Of a DNA stretch of 64,000 bases, positions 18,222-27,537 are shown piece by piece. The DNA comes from Stenotrophomonas rhizophila (lineage in GTDB: Bacteria > Pseudomonadota > Gammaproteobacteria > Xanthomonadales > Xanthomonadaceae): NCBI RefSeq assembly GCF_003751305.1, contig NZ_RJKV01000002.1, positions 1,364,001 through 1,428,000 of the forward strand, written 5' to 3'. The translations under genes were made by a program, and so were the position numbers. Every line of letters begins with the position of its first letter. Position 1 is the stretch's first letter. The notes under the pieces were generated by a model. The model saw only the letters and a list, made by a program, of their open reading frames with translations. It ran no database searches and was not told where the DNA came from.

Positions 18222-18865
18222 GCCGCCGCTCCCAGGGTCAGCAGGCGCGTGCGCACCGGCGGGGCGGAATAGGCGCCATGGGTGGTGACCAGAGCGGCGC
18301 CGCCGCTGCGCAGATGCGCGGAAATCATGCGGTTCACCAGGTTGATGCCGTCCAGATCCAGATTGGCGTAGGGCTCGTCGAGCAGCCACAGAGGCGCGGG
18401 CGAGAGCCAGATGCGGGCCAGCGCCAGGCGGCGCTTCTGCCCGGCCGACAGTTGCCGCACCAGGGTGTCCTCATACCCGGCCAGGCCGACGATGGCCAGC
18501 GCGTTTCCGGGCATCTGGCGGGCGCGGCGGCCGTGCAGGCCGCACAGGAAATGCAGGTTCTCCAGCGTGTCCAGGTCCTGCTTCAGCGCGGGCAGGTGGC
18601 TCAGGTAGGCCACGTAGTTCGCGCGTTCCTTGTGCCCGGCACGCTTGCCATCGATCTCCACCTGGCCGCTGTCGGCGCGCAGCAGGCCGGCCAGCACCCG
18701 CAGCAGGGTGGTCTTGCCGGCACCGTTGTCACCCTGCACCAGCAGGGCTTCGCCGGCATCCACGTGCAGGTCCAGCGGGCCGAAGACGGGTTCGTCGTTG
18801 CGACTGAAGCCAAGGCCATGCGCGGCCAGCAACGGAGGGGCGTTCAAGGGGCGGGATCTTTGCAC
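18218..18865 (-). CDS. ccmA: haem exporter ATP-binding protein CcmA
   Basis: 215 residues from a GTG start, chosen because it gives the normal CcmA N-terminus and the frame upstream is not family-like. Walker [10 protein letters not shown], signature LSAGQKRR (the SAG variant is normal for CcmA), Walker B LWLLDEP followed by YANLD. It powers release of haem-loaded CcmE. First gene of ccmABCDEFGHI; its promoter region is shared with the divergent aminotransferase gene. Confidence 0.93.
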   Translation of the reverse strand: MQRSRPLNAPPLLAAHGLGFSRNDEPVFGPLDLHVDAGEALLVQGDNGAGKTTLLRVLAGLLRADSGQVEIDGKRAGHKERANYVAYLSHLPALKQDLDTLENLHFLCGLHGRRARQMPGNALAIVGLAGYEDTLVRQLSAGQKRRLALARIWLSPAPLWLLDEPYANLDLDGINLVNRMISAHLRSGGAALVTTHGAYSAPPVRTRLLTLGAAA

Positions 18866-18949
18866 CGGAATGGGCCGCCATTGTATCGGGGGAACGGGCT
18901 GGATGATTTGCGTACACTGGGAGTTCCCCCGGATCTTTCCCTGCTGCCG

Positions 18950-20098
18950 ATGCAACCGCAAACCAAGCTGCCCAAGGTGGGCACCACCATCTTCACCGTG
19001 ATGTCCCAGCTCGCCGCCGAACACGGGGCGGTCAACCTTGGCCAGGGGTTCCCGGATTTCTCCGCACCGCAGCGGCTGATCGATGAAACCATCGCCGCGA
19101 TGCAGGGCGGTCTGAATCAATACCCGCCGATGACCGGCGTGGCGCCACTGCGTCAGGCCATCGCCCAGAAGTCGCTGGATCTGTACGGCGCCCAGGTGGA
19201 TCCGGATACCGAGATCACCGTCACCAGCGGTGCCACCGAGGCAATCTTCAACGCCATCCACGCCGTGGTCCGTCCCGGCGAGGACGTGATCGTGCTCGAC
19301 CCGGCCTACGACTGCTACGAGCCGGCGATCGACCTGGCCGGCGCGCGTGCCGTGCACGTGCCGCTGGACCCGCAGACCTTCGCGGTCGACTGGGACCGCG
19401 TGCGTGCCGCGATCACACCGCGTACCCGGCTGCTGATGGTCAACACGCCGCACAACCCGTCCGGCGCGATGCTCAGCGCCGACGACATGCAGGCGCTGGC
19501 CGATGTGTTGCGTGGCACCGACATCTACCTGATCTCCGATGAGGTGTACGAGCACATCATCTACGACGGCCGTCGCCACGAATCCTCGCTGCGCCATCCG
19601 GAACTGCGCGAGCGCGCGTTCGTGATTTCCAGCTTCGGCAAGACCTACCACTGCACCGGCTGGAAGATCGGGTATGCCATCGCGCCGCCGGCGATGACCG
19701 CCGAATTCCGCAAGGTGCATCAGTACAACACCTTCACCAGCTTCGGCCCGGCCCAGTATGGCTTCGCCGCGATGATCCGCGACGAGCCAGAACACCATCT
19801 GGACCTGGGCGCGTTCTACCAGGCCAAGCGCGACCGCTTCCGCGACCAGCTGCTGACCACGCGGCTGACACCGCTGCCGGTGCCGGGAGGCTACTTCCAG
19901 CTGGTGGATTACTCGGCCGTCAGCGATCTGCCGGACCACGAATTCGTGAAATGGCTGACCATCGAGAAGGGCGTGGCGGCGATCCCGCTGTCGCCGTTCT
20001 ATGAGACCGCGCCGGCCGGCCAGCGCCTGGTCCGCCTGTGCTTTGCCAAGAACGACGCCACGATGGACGCGGCGATCGAACGCCTGCGGGCACTGTGA
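18950..20098 (+). CDS. PLP-dependent methionine aminotransferase (YbdL-like)
   Basis: 382 residues, fold-type I aminotransferase. The PLP lysine is K231 ([13 protein letters not shown]). The conserved NTPHNPSG and the N-terminal NLGQGFPDF match the methionine/glutamine aminotransferases of the YbdL/KAT group. Its stop overlaps the start of the omega-amidase gene (ATGA). The two would act together: glutamine-dependent transamination of keto-methylthiobutyrate, then hydrolysis of the resulting alpha-ketoglutaramate. The substrate is inferred from family and neighbour. Confidence 0.85.
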   Translation: MQPQTKLPKVGTTIFTVMSQLAAEHGAVNLGQGFPDFSAPQRLIDETIAAMQGGLNQYPPMTGVAPLRQAIAQKSLDLYGAQVDPDTEITVTSGATEAIFNAIHAVVRPGEDVIVLDPAYDCYEPAIDLAGARAVHVPLDPQTFAVDWDRVRAAITPRTRLLMVNTPHNPSGAMLSADDMQALADVLRGTDIYLISDEVYEHIIYDGRRHESSLRHPELRERAFVISSFGKTYHCTGWKIGYAIAPPAMTAEFRKVHQYNTFTSFGPAQYGFAAMIRDEPEHHLDLGAFYQAKRDRFRDQLLTTRLTPLPVPGGYFQLVDYSAVSDLPDHEFVKWLTIEKGVAAIPLSPFYETAPAGQRLVRLCFAKNDATMDAAIERLRAL

Positions 20099-20922
20099 TG
20101 AGTGCTGTGACCGAGCTGCAGGATCTGCGCGTTTCCCTGATCCAGGGTGACACCCGCTGGCACGACCCGGCGGGCAATCGCGCGCATTACGGTGCGCTGC
20201 TGGCGCCGCTGGCCGGGCAGACCGATCTGGTGATCCTGCCGGAGACCTTCACCAGTGGCTTCTCCAACGATGCCATCGACAAGGCCGAGGGCATGGACGG
20301 CCCCACCGTCGCCTGGATCCGCGAGCAGGCTGTGCGGCTGGGCGCGGCGGTCACCGGCAGCGTGCAGCTGCGGGTGGGCGAGGGCGTCTACAACCGCTTG
20401 CTGTGGGCCACACCGGAGGGCGAGCTGCAGTACTACGACAAGCGCCACCTGTTCCGTTACGGCGGCGAGCACGAACGCTATGCCGCTGGCCGCGAGCGCC
20501 TGAGCGTGGAGTGGAAGGGTTGGCGGATCAATCCGCAGGTCTGCTACGACCTGCGTTTCCCAGTGTTCTGCCGCAACCGCTACAACGTCGAGCGCGCCGA
20601 CCAGCTGGATTTCGATCTGCAGATTTTCGTGGCCAACTGGCCGTCGGCCCGCGCCTATGCGTGGAAGACGCTGCTGCGTGCGCGTGCGATCGAGAACCTC
20701 TGCTATGTGGCGGCGGTGAACCGGATCGGTGTGGATGGCAATGAGCTGCATTACGCGGGCGACAGTGCGGTGATCGATTTCCTGGGTCAGCCGCAGGTGG
20801 AAGTACGCGAACGCGAGCAGGTGGTCACCACCACCCTCTCGGCAGCGGCCCTGGCCGGGCACCGCGCGCGCTTCCCGGCGATGCTCGATGCGGACAGCTT
20901 CAGCCTGCAGGAACGCAGCTGA
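20098..20922 (+). CDS. omega-amidase (YafV/Nit2-like nitrilase family)
   Basis: 274 residues. The nitrilase triad is visible: E49 (LPETF), K115 (YYDKRHLF) and C149 ([11 protein letters not shown]). YafV-type enzymes hydrolyse alpha-ketoglutaramate to 2-oxoglutarate and ammonia, pulling the glutamine transaminase reaction forward. Translationally coupled to the aminotransferase gene just upstream, which supports a methionine-salvage role. Confidence 0.88.
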   Translation: MSAVTELQDLRVSLIQGDTRWHDPAGNRAHYGALLAPLAGQTDLVILPETFTSGFSNDAIDKAEGMDGPTVAWIREQAVRLGAAVTGSVQLRVGEGVYNRLLWATPEGELQYYDKRHLFRYGGEHERYAAGRERLSVEWKGWRINPQVCYDLRFPVFCRNRYNVERADQLDFDLQIFVANWPSARAYAWKTLLRARAIENLCYVAAVNRIGVDGNELHYAGDSAVIDFLGQPQVEVREREQVVTTTLSAAALAGHRARFPAMLDADSFSLQERS

Positions 20923-21022
20923 CGGCTGAACGGATGCCGGATGCGCGCGATGCGCATCATCCGCGCCACACGCGCCCGCTGCTAGATTCGGCTCGTTACC
21001 CCTTCAGTACGAGCGGACCTGC

Positions 21023-21457
21023 ATGAAGAAGTTCTCCCTGGCATTGATCGCACTGGCCGGCATCTCGGCCGTCCCGGCCGCGCAGGCCGCCGGCAACATT
21101 GATTGCGAGCTGCACTACAACCTGGCCGGCTGGTCGGTGCTGTACAAAACCGCCTCGGGTACCGGCACCATCCAGTGCGACAACGGCACCCGCATCCCGG
21201 TCAAGATCACCGCCAAGGGCGGCGGCCTCACCGTGGGCAAGTCGAAGATCGTCGACGGCAAGGGCAAGTTCTCCGGTGCCTACTCGGTCAACGACCTGAT
21301 CGGATCCTATGCGGCCGTTGAGGCGCACGCCGGCGCGGACAAATCCAGCAATGCGCAGGTGATGACCAAGGGCGATGTATCGCTTGCCTTGGCCGGAACC
21401 GGAAAGGGCTGGGATCTGGGCGTGGGCGTGGGGCGGTTCACCATCGAACGCCGTTGA
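21023..21457 (+). CDS. exported protein of unknown function
   Basis: 144 residues. Clear Sec signal (MKKFSLALIALAGISAVPAAQA) followed by a Gly-rich beta-strand-like mature protein with two cysteines (IDCELHYN and IQCDNG) that could form one disulfide. It resembles small periplasmic beta-barrel-like proteins (DUF992-like at best), but I do not recognise it securely. Monocistronic; a REP pair and a terminator follow. Confidence 0.75.
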   Translation: MKKFSLALIALAGISAVPAAQAAGNIDCELHYNLAGWSVLYKTASGTGTIQCDNGTRIPVKITAKGGGLTVGKSKIVDGKGKFSGAYSVNDLIGSYAAVEAHAGADKSSNAQVMTKGDVSLALAGTGKGWDLGVGVGRFTIERR

Positions 21458-21460
21458 GGG

Positions 21461-21533
21461 GGTAGGACTACGCCATGCGTGGCTGAAAGGCCCATCCGGC
21501 ATGAAGCGCAGCCACCCATGGGGTGGCTCTACC
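21461..21533. repeat. inverted pair of GTAG-type REP palindromes
   Basis: GGTAGGACTACGCCATGCG... on the left faces GCAGCCACCCATGGGGTGGCTCTACC on the right, so the GTAG ends point outward. This inverted dimer is the typical REP arrangement. It lies downstream of the exported-protein gene. Confidence 0.7.
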
Positions 21534-21567
21534 GAACCGGGTTGATCGCCGCCCGCGCCGTCTCAAC

Positions 21568-21597
21568 AAAAAACCCCGACCGAAGCCGGGGTTTTTT
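21568..21597. terminator. bidirectional Rho-independent terminator
   Basis: AAAAAACCCCGAC, loop CGAA, GCCGGGGTTTTTT: a GC stem with A-run and T-run on the two sides. It serves the exported-protein gene on plus and rluB on minus. Confidence 0.9.
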
Positions 21598-21616
21598 GAT
21601 CTCAGCGTATCAGTGA

Positions 21617-23434
21617 TCAGCCGCCGCGCGGGCCGCCACCACGGTGACCGCCGCCACCCGGGCCGCGATTGCCACCGGGACGACCACCCGGGCCGCCGGG
21701 ACCACGAGCACCGGGGCCACCGGGGCCACCCGGGCCGCGATTGCCGCCCGGACCACGGTTGCCACCGGGACCGCCAGGGCCGCGCGCGTTGGCGCCACCC
21801 GGACCACGGGCACCGGGGCCACCTGGGCCGCGATTGCCACCCGGACCACCCGGGCCGCGGTTACCCGCCGGACGCGCGCTGCCGTACGGGCTGGACCCTG
21901 GATTGGCGTGATCGGACGGGAAGCTCGGGGCATTGCCCGGATGACCGTACGGATGGCGGGACGGCCCCTGGCCACCCTGGCCACCCTGGGCGCCGCGGTT
22001 GCCACCGCCACCGCCACCCGGACCGGCCGGACGACCCTGGCCACCGTAGCCGCCGCGGCTTTCGCCACCGCCGGCATAACCGCCACGACCTTCAGCACCG
22101 CCGCCGTAGCTGCCGCGACCCGGGCCGCCTGCGCCACCCGGACCCTTCGGCTTGCCGTACGGACGGCCCTGGCCGCCCGCACCTGCGCCGGCACCCGGAC
22201 CACGCGCGCCGGGACCACGGGCTGCGCCCGGGCCGGCATTGCGGTGACCGCTCGGGCCGGTGCTGACGCCGTCCGGCACGTACCAGCTGCGGAACGCAGC
22301 CGGGTTGCCGTCCGGAAGCGCCCGGTTGCCCTTGTCCGGGCGCGCCTTGAACGGGCGCTGCGACTGCTTGGCCGCTGCTTCGCCGCTGACCGTCAGGCCA
22401 CCCTTGAAGCCGCCGCCCTTGCCGCCGCGGCCACGACCGCGCTCTTCGCGCACGTTGTCGAAACGACGCAGCTCGCGGCCTTCATCGGCCGAGTTGTGGC
22501 CGTTGACGTAAGCGTTGCTCCGGCCGCCGTCGCGCGAGACGCGCACGGTGGTCTTGGCGGCGCGGCGCTGGCCGATCACCGGCTGCAGGGTCAGCGCCGA
22601 CGGGGCGCCTTCTTCCAGCTTCAGTTCGGCGCGCAGCGCTTCAACCTGCTTGGCCGGCAGTTCGACCGACTGGCCACGCAGCAGTTCGCGCGGCAGGCTG
22701 ACCTTGCCGTAGCGCGTACGCTTCAGGCGGCTGACCTGGCAGCCCTGCGATTCCCACAGGCGGCGGACTTCGCGGTTGCGGCCTTCCTTGACGACCACGC
22801 GGAACCAGTCGTGCGAATCGGTGCCGCCGATGCGTTCGATCTCGTCGAACTTGGCCGGGCCGTCTTCCAGCGCGACGCCACGGGCGAGGCGGTCGACGAT
22901 GTTGTCCGGCACTTTCTCTTCGCCTTCCGGGGCGCGCACGCGCACCACGTACTCGCGTTCGACCTCGTAGGAGGGATGCATCATCGCGTTGGCCAGCTCA
23001 CCATCGGTGGTCGCCAGCAGCAGGCCGGTGGTGTTGATGTCCAGGCGGCCGATCGCGATCCAGCGCGCGCCCTTGAGGGCAGGCAGCGCTTCGAACACGG
23101 TCGGGCGACCTTCGGGATCTTCACGCGTGGTCACTTCGCCTTCCGGCTTGTTGTAGGCCAGCACGCGGGAAGTTTCGGTCAGCGCGGTGGCAACGAAGCC
23201 ACGGCCGTCCAGTTCGACTTTGTCGCCGCTCTTGATCGACTGGCCGGTCTGCGCGACCTCGCCGTTGACCTTGACCAGGCCATCGGCGATGCGCTGTTCC
23301 AGCGCGCGGCGCGAACCCAGGCCGGCCTGCGCCAGCACTTTGTGCAGGCGCTCTTCGAGCTTGGGCTGTTCGGAGGCGGATTCGCGCTTGAGCGAAAGCT
23401 TGTTCAACGACGGCTTGCGGGGGGTGTCACTCAT
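21617..23434 (-). CDS. rluB: 23S rRNA pseudouridine synthase RluB-like, with long Gly/Arg/Pro-rich tail
   Basis: 605 residues, about twice the E. coli length. Residues 25-90 are an S4 RNA-binding domain (LHKVLAQAGLGSRRALEQRI). Residues 95-270 are the RsuA/RluB catalytic domain with the active Asp in GRLDINTTGLLL. Residues from about 330 onward are low-complexity RGG/GPGG repeats with scattered Tyr, resembling RNA-binding RGG tails. Its start overlaps the scpB stop by 8 bases, in the common scpA-scpB-rluB operon. RluB modifies a uridine in helix 80-93 of 23S rRNA; exact specificity versus RluE/RluF is by context. Confidence 0.9.
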   Translation of the reverse strand: MSDTPRKPSLNKLSLKRESASEQPKLEERLHKVLAQAGLGSRRALEQRIADGLVKVNGEVAQTGQSIKSGDKVELDGRGFVATALTETSRVLAYNKPEGEVTTREDPEGRPTVFEALPALKGARWIAIGRLDINTTGLLLATTDGELANAMMHPSYEVEREYVVRVRAPEGEEKVPDNIVDRLARGVALEDGPAKFDEIERIGGTDSHDWFRVVVKEGRNREVRRLWESQGCQVSRLKRTRYGKVSLPRELLRGQSVELPAKQVEALRAELKLEEGAPSALTLQPVIGQRRAAKTTVRVSRDGGRSNAYVNGHNSADEGRELRRFDNVREERGRGRGGKGGGFKGGLTVSGEAAAKQSQRPFKARPDKGNRALPDGNPAAFRSWYVPDGVSTGPSGHRNAGPGAARGPGARGPGAGAGAGGQGRPYGKPKGPGGAGGPGRGSYGGGAEGRGGYAGGGESRGGYGGQGRPAGPGGGGGGNRGAQGGQGGQGPSRHPYGHPGNAPSFPSDHANPGSSPYGSARPAGNRGPGGPGGNRGPGGPGARGPGGANARGPGGPGGNRGPGGNRGPGGPGGPGARGPGGPGGRPGGNRGPGGGGHRGGGPRGG

Positions 23435-24428
23435 TTACTTGGCTCCGGCCGGCAACGGGTGCGTCGGCCTCTGGTTCGGGATCGGCTTCGTCAACAGCCA
23501 CGGTCGTCTTCGCGACGGCGTTGTTTTCGGTTTCGTTCTGGGGCGCCGCGCGCTCTCCCGGCGCGGTATCGGGTTCGCCATCGCTGGCGGTCGTATCCGC
23601 GTCGTCGTCGGCAAGCGACAACGGCGCATGGGATGGGGTGTCGGAGGCGCCCGCATCCGCGGAGGCCTCGCTATTGTCCGTATCTGCCGGTTGCTCCGCC
23701 AGCCGCGCCGAGGCCAGCGCCACACGGGCGGCCAGCCGGGCTGCGCCCGGGTCCGCCGGGCCGGCGGGCTCGGCCGGCGCCAGGGGCGTGTCGTCCTTGG
23801 CGGCGTCACTGTCCGGCTCGGCATCCGGTGTCGCAGCGCCTGCGGCCAGGCGACCGGCCGGTTGGCCTTCGTTGTCCAGCGGCAGCTGCGGTTCCAGCTC
23901 ACCCAGGTCGCGCAGCTCGGACAGCGGCGGCAGTTCGTCCAGGCGCTTGAGCCCGAAATAATCCAGGAAGCCCTTGGTGGTCCCGAACAGCGCCGGCTTG
24001 CCGGGCACGTCGCGGTGGCCGATCACGCGGATCCATTCGCGTTCTTCCAGGGCCTGGATGATGTTGCTGCTGACCGCCACGCCGCGGACCTGTTCGATCT
24101 CGCCGCGGGTGATCGGCTGGCGGTAGGCGATCAGGGCCAGGGTTTCCAGCGTGGCACGGGTGTAGCGGGTCTTGCGTTCGGTCCACAGCCGGGTGATGTA
24201 GCCATGCACTTCACTGGTGACCTGGAAGCGGAAGCCGGAGGCCACTTCGACCAGTTCGACACCACGGTCGTGGCAGCCCTCGCGCAGCAGCTCCAGCGCG
24301 CGTTCGATGCTGCCCGGCGGTGCCGGTTCCTCTTCCGGGAACAGGCCCTGCAGCTGCGCCAGCGTCAACGGCTCACTGGCCGCCAGCAGGGCGCCTTCGA
24401 CAATACGGTTGATCAGTGCTTGATCCAT
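23427..24428 (-). CDS. scpB: chromosome segregation and condensation protein ScpB
   Basis: 333 residues. Two winged-helix domains occupy residues 1-175 (TLETLALIAYRQPITRGEIEQVRGV is the family core, shortened here). The remaining about 140 residues are acidic and Ala/Asp/Pro-rich (e.g. TPDAEPDSDAAKDD), lacking in shorter homologues. ScpB with ScpA bridges the SMC ATPase heads. It lies between scpA and rluB on one transcript. Confidence 0.92.
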   Translation of the reverse strand: MDQALINRIVEGALLAASEPLTLAQLQGLFPEEEPAPPGSIERALELLREGCHDRGVELVEVASGFRFQVTSEVHGYITRLWTERKTRYTRATLETLALIAYRQPITRGEIEQVRGVAVSSNIIQALEEREWIRVIGHRDVPGKPALFGTTKGFLDYFGLKRLDELPPLSELRDLGELEPQLPLDNEGQPAGRLAAGAATPDAEPDSDAAKDDTPLAPAEPAGPADPGAARLAARVALASARLAEQPADTDNSEASADAGASDTPSHAPLSLADDDADTTASDGEPDTAPGERAAPQNETENNAVAKTTVAVDEADPEPEADAPVAGRSQVNE

Positions 24429-24443
24429 GCGTGGGTCGGGTAC

Positions 24444-25349
24444 TCAGTCGGATTCGTTGGCGGCGTCGGCGTCGTCGAACTCGCTGTTGAACTGCAGCGG
24501 TTCGTTGGTGTTGCCGGCGGCCAGGGACTTGACGTAGATCGGCGCCAGCGGAGCTTCCTGGACGATGTCCAGCAGCTGTTCCTTGGCCAGTTCCAGCAGG
24601 GCCAGGAAGGTGACCAGCACCCCCAGCTTGCCTTCTTCGGCGGTGAACAGCGTTTCAAACCGGTAGAACCTGCCATCTTCCAGACGGCCCAGCACGTCGC
24701 CCATCCGTTGGCGCACGCTCAGCGCCTCGCGTTTGATCGCGTGGCCGGTGAACAGCTCGGCGCGCTTGAGCACGTCGTGCAGTGCCATCAGCATTTCCTT
24801 CAGATCCACCGGCGGCGGCAGCTTGACGGCCGCGCGGTCGGGGACGAAGGCATGGACCACGGTGGTGTCGCGGTCCTGGCGGGGCAGGCTGTCGATGTCC
24901 TCGGCGGCCTGCTTGAAACGTTCGTACTCCTGCAGCCGGCGGACCAGCTCGGCGCGCGGATCGGCTTCCTCGCCCTCCACGCTGGGTGGCCGCGGCAGCA
25001 GCATCCGCGACTTCACTTCGGCCAGGATCGCTGCCATCACCAGGTACTCGGCCGCCAGTTCGAAGCGCAGCTCCTGCATGACGTTGATGTATTCGACGTA
25101 CTGGCGGGTGATCTCGGCGACCGGGATATCCAGGATGTCCAGGTTCTGCCGGCGGATCAGGTACAGCAGCAGGTCCAGTGGACCCTCGAAGGCATCCAGG
25201 ATGACTTCCAGTGCGTCCGGCGGAATATACAGGTCCTGCGGAATCTGCAGGACCGGTTGTCCATGCACCACGGCCAGCGGCATTTCCTGCTGCTGTGGGG
25301 CGGGCACTCGGGTTGGCGGGTTCGCGTCGAGCGCGAGTTCGGCAGTCAT
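24444..25349 (-). CDS. scpA: segregation and condensation protein ScpA
   Basis: 301 residues from the ATG at 25349. The kleisin N-terminal motif FEGPLDLLLYLIRRQNLDI is followed by PVAEITRQYVEY and a C-terminal winged helix. The frame upstream of this Met has no family features. ScpA links SMC heads in the condensin complex. scpB begins 15 bases downstream. Confidence 0.94.
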   Translation of the reverse strand: MTAELALDANPPTRVPAPQQQEMPLAVVHGQPVLQIPQDLYIPPDALEVILDAFEGPLDLLLYLIRRQNLDILDIPVAEITRQYVEYINVMQELRFELAAEYLVMAAILAEVKSRMLLPRPPSVEGEEADPRAELVRRLQEYERFKQAAEDIDSLPRQDRDTTVVHAFVPDRAAVKLPPPVDLKEMLMALHDVLKRAELFTGHAIKREALSVRQRMGDVLGRLEDGRFYRFETLFTAEEGKLGVLVTFLALLELAKEQLLDIVQEAPLAPIYVKSLAAGNTNEPLQFNSEFDDADAANESD

Positions 25350-25695
25350 CAAATAGACGTCAGTATTGCAACGGACCGGTCGCCGCACCACGCCAGCGTC
25401 CGGAACAGTGCCGGGCGGCAGGATGGCAAGCCATGACACGCCTGGGTCGGCGCGATTCCACACTTCAAACAGCAAGGCGCGCCGCGACGGGCAGCGACAG
25501 AACTACGGGGAGGTCGTCTACGTGTGCTGGTGTGGGGCAGTGGATCGGTCGTCGGTCGGCGGTGGAGCCGGTTGCCGACGGGGCGCTGCGTCCAGCCACG
25601 TGCAATGGACATAAGACTACGGGGTTGCCGCGCCAGTGTCCAGCCGGCCCCGCTAGAATGCCCGGGATTGATTCAACAAGACCTCGGAGTTGCCC
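25350..25695. other. 346-bp intergenic region between divergent scpA and yciI-like genes
   Basis: No convincing gene, repeat or RNA fold is seen. Only short, poorly coding open frames occur. It should contain both promoters. A TAGAAT at 25654-25659 could be the -10 of the yciI-like gene, but no well-spaced -35 was found. Confidence 0.6.
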
Positions 25696-25995
25696 GTGTG
25701 GTATGTGATTGAAGGCTATGACGGCACCGATGTGCTGGCCGCCCGTCTGGCGTCGCGCCCAGCCCATCTGGCCCGGCTGCAGGCCCTGCAGGACGAAGGA
25801 CGGCTGCTGCTGGCCGGCCCGTGCCCGGCCATCGACAGTGAAGATCCCGGCCCGGCCGGCTTCAGCGGCAGCGTGGTGATCGCCGCGTTCGATTCGCTGA
25901 CCCACGCCCAGGACTGGGCCGCCGCCGATCCTTATGTAGAGGCGGGCATCTACGTGCGCGTCCAGGTGCGTCCGTTCCGCAAGGTCCTGCCATGA
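25696..25995 (+). CDS. YciI-family protein
   Basis: 99 residues. The GTG start is chosen because GGAG sits seven bases upstream and the protein then opens [10 protein letters not shown], like other YciI proteins. Ferredoxin-like fold with the conserved H ([12 protein letters not shown]) and the D of [12 protein letters not shown]. Enzymatic role unknown in most members. Overlaps the bolA-like gene by ATGA. Confidence 0.88.
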   Translation: MWYVIEGYDGTDVLAARLASRPAHLARLQALQDEGRLLLAGPCPAIDSEDPGPAGFSGSVVIAAFDSLTHAQDWAAADPYVEAGIYVRVQVRPFRKVLP

Positions 25996-26261
25996 ACCGG
26001 GTCGAGCGCATCCGCCAGGCACTGCAGCAGGCGCTGGATCCGGAGCTGCTGGAGGTCAAGGACGACAGCCACCGCCACGCCGGCCATGAGGGCGCGCGTG
26101 ACGGCCGGGGGCACTTCAAGGTGCACGTGGTCAGCGCAGCGTTCGAAGGAAAGCTCCCATTGGCGCGCCATCGGGCCGTCTATGCGGCCCTGGGCACCAT
26201 GATGGAGACCGATATCCACGCGTTGTCCATTCGCGCCGAGACACCGGTCAAAAACCGCTGA
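25992..26261 (+). CDS. BolA-family protein
   Basis: 89 residues. The BolA fold motif is present: [11 protein letters not shown] early and [14 protein letters not shown] with the family helix, ending ETDIHALSI. BolA proteins bind monothiol glutaredoxins with a shared [2Fe-2S] cluster and some bind DNA. Coupled to the yciI-like gene by a 4-base overlap. It resembles BolA more than IbaG because of the SHxHAGH loop. Confidence 0.9.
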   Translation: MNRVERIRQALQQALDPELLEVKDDSHRHAGHEGARDGRGHFKVHVVSAAFEGKLPLARHRAVYAALGTMMETDIHALSIRAETPVKNR

Positions 26262-26353
26262 AACCCTTGTCCCGCCTTGTCCTGGTCAGTCCCGAACGGG
26301 TCGCCCATGGACAGCTTTTGGTTACCGCCGTACGACAGGAGACTAACGTGGTG

Positions 26354-26382
26354 TTTACATCCGGGTTTGAAAACGCTTACAT
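26354..26382 (+). promoter_or_regulatory. promoter of the lacI-family gene
   Basis: TTTACA (26354-26359), 17-base spacer, TTACAT (26377-26382). The spacing is ideal. The operator-like site at 26368-26381 covers the -10, which fits autorepression. Confidence 0.55.
26368..26381. promoter_or_regulatory. cre-like LacI-family operator 1
   Basis: TGAAAACGCTTACA matches the general LacI/CcpA-type consensus TGWAANCGNTNWCA at every position. It overlaps the -10 of the regulator's own promoter. The reverse complement of operator 2 (30757) differs from it at only two of 14 bases. Confidence 0.75.
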
Positions 26383-26424
26383 TCCGCGCCAAGCCCAGAT
26401 CTCTAAGCCGTGGAGGGCGGCGAA

Positions 26425-27447
26425 GTGAACAAGGCAGCGATCACTATCAAAGATGTCGCCCGTGAAGCCCGTGTCTCTGTTGCCACGGTCTCGCGCGCAC
26501 TCAATGGCCATGAAAATGTTGCCGAGCCCGTGCGCAAGCTGGTGCTGGAGGTGGCGGCGCGTCTGCGCTACACCCCGCATGCAGCGGCCAGGAGCCTGAG
26601 CAGCCGACGGACCAACACCATTGGCGTGGTGTTGCCCGATCTCTATGGCGAATTCTTCTCCGAACTGATGCGCGGCATCGATGGGGTCGCCCGCGAGCGT
26701 CGCCAGCATCTGCTCGTGTCCAGTTACCACGGTGACCAGGAGCAGCAGGGCGCGGCCCTGCGTGCCATGCGCGGTCGTGTCGATGGGTTGCTGGTGCTCT
26801 CGCCGTATGCAGAGAGCCCGGGTTTCCTCACCGACAACCTGCCGCAGTCGTTGCCCACGGTGCTGATCAATACCTATCTGCCCGAGCAGGATCATCCGGT
26901 GCTGAGCATCGATGACCATGCCGGTGCGATGACCATGACCCGCCACCTGCTGGACGTCGGGCATCGGCGCATCGCCTTCATTTCCGGTCCGGACCTCAAC
27001 TACGACGCCCGTGAGCGCCTGCGCGGATTCCGCGATGCGCTGGCGGCCTTCGGCGATGCTGCCCAAGGTATCGAGTTGCCCGGTGACTTTGACGAAGCTT
27101 CCGGCCATCGCGCCGGACAGGAGTTGCTGGCAGCCGGCACGCTGCCCGATGCGGTGTTCGCCGCCAACGACATGATGGCGCTGGGGTGTCTGTATGCGTT
27201 CGCGCAGGCAGGTGTCCGTGTGCCGACCGATGTCGCCTTGGCGGGTTTCGATGACATTCCGCTGGCACGTTTCGTTCACCCATCGTTGACAACGATGCAG
27301 GTGAGTATCGCCGACCTCGGCGATAAGGCCGCGACGCGCCTGTTGCAGTTGATGGATGGCAAGAACACGGAAGGGGAGGGTGACAAGCAGACGCTCGTGC
27401 CGACCCTGATCGTGCGTGATTCAAGCAAGCCCAGAAACGAGCCGTAG
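26425..27447 (+). CDS. LacI-family transcriptional regulator
   Basis: 340 residues from the GTG at 26425, which has GGAGGG nine bases upstream. The helix-turn-helix and hinge occupy residues 1-60 (ITIKDVAREARVSVATVSRALNG, shortened), followed by a periplasmic-binding-protein-like effector domain (VFAANDMMALGCL, VALAGFDDIPLARF). It precedes a TonB-dependent receptor and a glucan-type ABC locus and probably controls them. Effector unknown, probably an imported glucan oligosaccharide. Its TAG stop lies in the GTAG of a REP-like palindrome. Confidence 0.93.
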   Translation: MNKAAITIKDVAREARVSVATVSRALNGHENVAEPVRKLVLEVAARLRYTPHAAARSLSSRRTNTIGVVLPDLYGEFFSELMRGIDGVARERRQHLLVSSYHGDQEQQGAALRAMRGRVDGLLVLSPYAESPGFLTDNLPQSLPTVLINTYLPEQDHPVLSIDDHAGAMTMTRHLLDVGHRRIAFISGPDLNYDARERLRGFRDALAAFGDAAQGIELPGDFDEASGHRAGQELLAAGTLPDAVFAANDMMALGCLYAFAQAGVRVPTDVALAGFDDIPLARFVHPSLTTMQVSIADLGDKAATRLLQLMDGKNTEGEGDKQTLVPTLIVRDSSKPRNEP

Positions 27448-27470
27448 GTCACGACCGTTGGTCATGACGC
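27445..27470. repeat. REP-like palindrome after the lacI-family gene
   Basis: GTAGGTCACGACCGTTGGTCATGAC forms a hairpin with an imperfect stem and the GTAG head. Its TAG is the stop codon of the preceding gene. Confidence 0.5.
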
Positions 27471-27537
27471 CTTAAAACAACGCAGTACATAAAACGACAG
27501 GGGCCGCAAAGACGGCCACCACCACCCGGAGAGTTAC

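Noticed and set aside
25350..25695. Small RNA or missing gene between scpA and yciI
   Set aside because: No stable hairpin plus T-run, no conserved-looking frame and no repeat could be seen.
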